DNA from: Acanthopleura granulata
Taxonomy: Eukaryota; Mollusca; Polyplacophora; Chitonida; Chitonidae
Direction of reading: 5' to 3'
Assembly: GCA_016165875.1 (NCBI GenBank)
Contig: JABBOT010000080.1
Span: forward strand, 5,996,759 to 6,060,758
DNA length: 64,000 nucleotides
Of the stretch, positions 59,406-64,000 are shown piece after piece (position 1 is the first letter of the stretch; each line of letters begins with the position of its first letter). The notes below the pieces were generated by a model. It searched no databases. It was not told where the DNA came from and was given only the letters and a program-made list of their open reading frames with translations. The translations under genes were made by a program, and so were the position numbers.

Positions 59406-59975
59406 CACAAAGTCACTTTCCGGGTAAACTGGGATGAAAAGTACGTAATCGCACAAAGAGCCAATGAGCAATATAAACTCTAAAATAACGTCTCAAACAA
59501 AACAGCAAGTGGCGAAACATAAGCTCACAAAGTGCAACGTACAGGAAAATGGAGTACAAAATCACGAATGTTAAATAACACGAAAACCAAGCTCCAACGA
59601 TATCCCAGCAAAATCCTCAAGTTGACGTAATCATGACAGCTCTCAAATGAACATGAGTAAATGACAGCGTCCAGGTGGACATAAGAAAAATGACTGCTGG
59701 CTTTACAACTTCGTCCCTCATATTTATAGATTGACGTGAAGAAAATTCTGGATGGTTTATTGGTAAACATATTTACAATATGGATAGGTCGTTCCAGAAT
59801 GTACGCTTTATGTACAATGACACGAAACTGATAAGCGCTCGAGAACACGCGACTGAATTGCAATGCAGGTCACAACGTACACAGATGGAAAATGTAGGTC
59901 AGACACTGAACCGGTTAGCCCAAAAACAAATAAAAAAGATAGAATACATTATTTTAAAGACAGGGTTCGTAACAA
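59406..59975 (+). repeat. dispersed repeat F, copy 2 (0.57 kb)
   Basis: Starts with a frame reading HKVTFRVNWDEKYVIAQRAN, which then meets stops. Later it has KILDGLLVNIF and FQNVRFMYNDTKLI. Same order as copy 1 and inverted on the chromosome. It is more decayed than copy 1. Confidence 0.7.
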
Positions 59976-60066
59976 GGTAATAAGGGAGAGCCATGGATTA
60001 TCCGTGGATTTGTTCATACAATGAGTCACTCCAGATGAAGTAAGTTGAGCTGATACATAAGTCTAG

Positions 60067-60477
60067 TTGGCTGAGGTGTGGAAAAGCAGCCAGTGTCACG
60101 TGAACAAAATAGCAGTTGGGCCTTTACAGGGTCCTTTTACTAGTGACTGCGGCGTAAGGTGGCCTGGGATGGGAGGAGTTATAGATTATAGTTATAGTTA
60201 TATAGATAAGCTTTGCCAGGTCTTCTTGGTTTCAGTCTCAACGTTGTACGATGCCTTGCTTTTGTCCAAACCGTTATGCATCCTTTCCGAACGATGCCGA
60301 GTGCTGCTGGCTCAAATCGAAATGGCTGTCAGCGAATTGTGGCTTGTTACTGATGCGCGAGGTATATTTGAAGTAATTGTGACCTTACGGTCTTTATTAT
60401 TTACGAATACTTCGGTGATTTTAAGCCAGCATTACGCTGGGATTGTAAGAAACATCTTTTTAAGCCGACAACGTTGA
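60067..60477 (+). CDS. uncharacterised 136-codon open frame
   Basis: Longest unexplained frame in the right 10 kb, starting MAEVWKSSQCHVNKI. There is no recognisable domain, no membrane segment beyond chance, no splice or promoter context and no similarity to the neighbours. I list it because of length only; it could well be random. Confidence 0.12.
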   Translation: MAEVWKSSQCHVNKIAVGPLQGPFTSDCGVRWPGMGGVIDYSYSYIDKLCQVFLVSVSTLYDALLLSKPLCILSERCRVLLAQIEMAVSELWLVTDARGIFEVIVTLRSLLFTNTSVILSQHYAGIVRNIFLSRQR

Positions 60478-60854
60478 CATGCTAACGACAGAGCACTCGA
60501 CAAAATCGAGTTCCAGGTTAGGCCTCTAGTAAATGGAACAGTACAGATCTGTATATCTGAATGCTAAATTAAGCTGGAAAGAATGAAACAAATCACAAAT
60601 CTATGTCCTTGCATACCCGAGCACTATCTTTGCCATCAGAGGTCTCAGCCATGGCCTTGAGTGATGCGATACCGAATGGAACATGACGAAAACAATATAG
60701 GCTCTTTAGCGTGATGATTGTTGTAAGGTTATTCCTCACTGTCTGTCTCTTTAGCAAGTCCCATGCGTAGTGCAGCTGTTCAACCTAACAGATGTTAACT
60801 CGGGATGAATTCATGATGTATCCTGTGAAGAAATGTTTCTGTCTCTTGTAAACG

Positions 60855-60904
60855 GTACGGTTTCCACCGTGCTCTGCCGGGTTTCCTCCAACCATAATGC
60901 TGGC
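60855..60904 (+). mobile_element. SINE family A, left part of an interrupted copy
   Basis: GCTCTGCCGGGTTTCCTCCA and ACCATAATGCTGGC, the middle of family A. It is cut off by the foldback element, and the tail resumes at 62407. Confidence 0.75.
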
Positions 60905-62406
60905 GTTGAATCCCAGTTCCCAGAGCTTTCCAGTTTGCCGTTCCTTATTCCCAGTTCCCAGTTCTCTATTTTTCTATTAAGCATTAGATAGCATATATAT
61001 AACCTCCCTCAGAACAAATTTTCTCATGTGTAGACTCTTCTTTCGGAAGTACCAATCTGCAATATCACAAATAATCATCACATGCCATACCACACAGCCT
61101 GTAAACAATAAAATTAAATATCATCACATAAATTCAGTGTTGTCCTGTGCCAGGCAACAGCCTAAATCATTACAAAGAGAAATGTGTGGAGCATCGCGTC
61201 ATGTGACACACCTTGGCACAGATTAAATTGCTTTCTGTAAATACTCTTCTCTATCGTATACCCATCTCATAGGCAACATTAAAAATTTAGAAATTCCTAT
61301 AAATTCAGTGTTATCCTGTGCCGGATATCATGACAAAGGGCAATGCAAGGAACATCATATACCATACGACAAAGCCTGGCACAGGGTAAAGTACTTCCTG
61401 TAAATATTCTTCTTTCGAGTACACCCAACTCATAGGTAACATTAAAAATTTAAAAATTCACATAAATTCAGTGTTATCCTGTGCTAAATAACATCCTTTA
61501 TCATGACAAAGAGCAATGCAAGGAATATCACATGCCATCAGACACAGCCTGGCACAGAGTAAATTACTTCCTGTTAATACTCTTCTTTAGCGTATACCCG
61601 TCTCCGTTAAAACATTAAAATTATTAAAAAAAAACCCTCCCATATGTTCAGTGCTATCATGGGGCAGGCAACAACCTATATCATTACAAATTGAAATGTA
61701 TGGAGCATCATATGCCATATGTCACAGCCTTGCATACGATAACTGTGAGTGTGAATGTTTCTTCTTCTTCCCTGTGGCATAGATATAGGCTGATAAGCAA
61801 CATTTACAGGAAGAAATTTACTCTGGCACAGGATAACACTGAATTGATGGGAAATTTCAAATTTTATTGCTACCAGGAGATGGGTATATGGGAAAGGAGA
61901 ATATTTACAGGAAGTAATTTACCCCGTGCCAGGCTGCGTCATATGGCATGTGGTGCTCCATACATTTTCCTGTGTAATGACATAGGTAGTTGCTCGCACC
62001 GGGTATTACTGAATTTATGGGAATTTTTGAATTTCACTGTTAAAAGGAGCATACATATACGCTAAAGAAGAGTGTTTACAGAAAAGTAATTTACTCTGTG
62101 CATTTCCCTTGGTAATGATATAGGTAGTTGCCTGGCACAGGATAGCACTGAATTTATGTGATTTTATAAAATTGTATTGTTTAAAGGCTGTGTGGTTTGG
62201 CATGTGCAGATTATTTGTGATACTCCAGATTGGTATTTTCGAAAGAAGAGCCTACACATGAAATAATTTGTTCTCAGGGAGGTTATATGATATGCTATCT
62301 AATACTTAATAGAAAAATAGAGAACTGGGAACTGGGAATAGGGAAAGGGGAACTGAGCACTGGGAATATGGAAAGGGGAACTTGGAAACTGGAACTGAGA
62401 ACCAAC
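60905..62406. mobile_element. 1.5-kb foldback element with internal inverted satellite units
   Basis: Terminal inverted arms of about 245 bp begin GTTG. They share TCCCAGTTCCCAGTTCTCTA, the AACCTCCCT-AGAACAAATT block, CTCTTCTTTCG and CACACAGCCT. Inside are about four direct units (starting near 61127, 61298, 61461, 61641; 163-180 bp each). About three more in opposite orientation are built on AAATTCAGTGTTATCCTGTG. There is no transposase frame. Confidence 0.82.
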
Positions 62407-62475
62407 TTAAGGTGGCTGAATTATTCTTAAGTAGGGCGTAAAACGCCAATCAAATAAATAAATAAGTAAATAAAT
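62407..62475 (+). mobile_element. SINE family A, right part of the interrupted copy
   Basis: GGTGGCTGAATTATTCTTAA then GTAGGGCGTAAAACGCCAAT and an (AAAT)n tail, i.e. the 3' end of family A. Confidence 0.78.
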
Positions 62476-62479
62476 GGTA

Positions 62480-63010
62480 TGGCCAGTGAAAGTTCCATGC
62501 AATGCAGTTAATAAGGCGGATAAAACCTGTAAGTGGTAAGTTGTCATGAACTTAACTGTAGTGTCTTCTAACGTGTCACTTTTAAATTATACAGATAGTT
62601 TGTGTACAACTAGATGTATATGCCATCATTTCAACACGGCTTTCAAAGTTTATAGACCACAGAAAATATTAATAACCCCGGCTATCGTCAGAATTGACTG
62701 ACACAACTTCACCAGCAGATTTACAACAAGACTATAAATGGTATTTAGTGAAACCATTGCAACGTTTCGCTTTTGCTAAAAAGATAACACCTCTGTTATT
62801 TTTTTTCCTTGCTAATTACATCTATAACATTTATGTGAAATAGAGTTCGTTTTGTTTTACCCTGGTGCAAGAAATTCGGCTATCACTCACTTTCTCTGGA
62901 TGAGCGACTATTTGTCTGTCCGAGTACTCTGATTTGGCTCTTAGCTACAGGTAATTCTGAAACCCGGCGTTGGACGGAGGAATTCATTCTCGCGTCTCAG
63001 CGCGTTTGAC
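62480..63010. other. gene-free stretch
   Basis: Nothing recognised on either strand. Confidence 0.45.
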
Positions 63011-63013
63011 CGC

Positions 63014-63322
63014 TTTGAGTGAGGGAGTGCTTGCGGTTAACGTCATACTTAACAATGTTTCAGTCATATGACGACGAGTCCTTCTGGTGTGTACATATAG
63101 TGTATCTTCTTGTGACAATGCAAGTCCATGCCGCCAAAGTGCTGCAGCCTCAGGAGCATCATGCCGAAGATACCAAACATGACACCCATGCACCCAGTAA
63201 GATTATACTGACACCGGGCTGACCAATTCTGTTTCCTTTGCTCTATTTTCTCAGTGTTGAGCGTCAAGCGAGGCAGCAACAAGTACCATTTTTAAAGTAC
63301 AGCTAGACTACCGAGGCGGTCC
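63014..63322 (-). mobile_element. SINE family B, head truncated
   Basis: GAGTGAGGGAGTGCTTGCGG and AACGTCATACTTAACAATGT, CAAAGTGCTGCAGCC, GAGGCAGCAACAAGTACCAT and a short ACCGAGGCGGTCC end. The tRNA anticodon-side part is deleted. Confidence 0.78.
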
Positions 63323-63399
63323 AACCGTTTTGACAGTCGAACATTCATGGAAGTCCACTTGTCTTCTGCCAAGATGGTGTGCATATTGTGGAAAAGTTC

Positions 63400-63498
63400 G
63401 TCAATAACTTGCCAAAGGTTGGTCGTTTAATACCGGTGTCCTCCAATCGCCGTCAAATGAGCAAATGTGGCATCAAAAGCAATCAAACAAATAAATTG
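63400..63498 (+). mobile_element. possible SINE family A relic
   Basis: GGTTGGTCGTTTAATACCGG, CCTCCAATCGCCGTC and CAATCAAACAAATAAATTG resemble the 3' half of family A at low identity. Confidence 0.35.
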
Positions 63499-64000
63499 CA
63501 CTTAACGTCACGGACATAAACGCCCCTTGTATAGTATTGGCGTCATTTTTGAGCAGAAAATTTCTGACGTGACAATAGACTTTTGATCGCCTCGGGATCC
63601 TCCCTTTCATCAGCATAAAGTATTATAAGTTATGTAATATTAAGCTCGAGTAATGAGAAAAAGAGCTTCTACAGAATCTTGATGACTGTTTACTGGTGTA
63701 CATAAATGGACGTAAAAGTGTTTCAGCAATCATATCTCCTTTCTTCTACTCGTACCTAGAAACCAGATCTATATTCTACCTAAACTCCCAAGAGGGTCGA
63801 GATCGATGGGGAGTACACCTACATGTAGTTTTTCTTCCGTTCGATTTTCACAACGAATTCGAGAATTACACTGAAAATCAAACAATAGGGTTTTTTGGCT
63901 GGTTTGACAGCAGTTTTCATCACGTTTCTGTTAATTGTTGACACTAGAAGGGAAACAGAATATAGTTAGGCTCTGTATCTACTATTGTTTCACAGATGTT

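Noticed and set aside
1..64000. CRISPR arrays, prokaryotic operons or phage genes
   Set aside because: Spliced genes, SINEs and gene density are plainly metazoan; the tandem arrays have no unique-spacer structure.

Overview
The window is animal nuclear DNA: AT-rich, with long introns, GT-AG splice junctions, no operons and many interspersed repeats. The two tRNA-headed SINE families, the frequent ACATGTA-type words and the repeat-filled introns point to a lophotrochozoan, most likely a mollusc. That placement is inference from repeat style, not from a species match. Four protein genes can be read. Their exon chains were built by hand from conserved protein blocks, splice sites and reading-frame phase.

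Layout. 1-3,550: no recognisable gene. 4,437-7,077 (minus): DYNLRB, a roadblock dynein light chain in 4 coding exons; exon 1 codes only the start ATG and intron 1 carries a 0.54-kb foldback element. 11,457-17,678 (minus): ATP6V0D1, V-ATPase subunit d, 8 exons, 347 aa, with an M-box/CLEAR-like site just upstream. 23,926-46,371 (minus): a JARID2 orthologue, the PRC2 cofactor, in 22 coding exons (1,635 aa with exon 18, 1,616 aa without). It has a UIM, the EZH2-substrate lysine motif, JmjN, ARID, a JmjC domain without its iron ligands, and a C5HC2-type finger. 46.4-54.3 kb: repeat-rich intergenic DNA. 54,298-55,851 (plus): an intronless UDP-glycosyltransferase of 517 aa whose catalytic aspartate position is asparagine. 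55.9-64 kb: repeats, including a 1.5-kb inverted-repeat element inserted inside a SINE.

The genes do not form a pathway: they are a dynein chain, a proton-pump subunit, a Polycomb cofactor and a glycosyltransferase. The least expected structure is inside JARID2. Two JmjC exons have their 3' splice-site regions copied in tandem (four copies and three copies). A 57-nt phase-0 exon absent from the vertebrate protein has its polypyrimidine tract inside a perfect 28-bp inverted repeat. The repeat landscape adds two long-armed foldback elements, two perfect palindromes, several minisatellites (one a 68-bp dimer) and an uncharacterised 0.53-kb dispersed repeat with a conserved reading-frame block.
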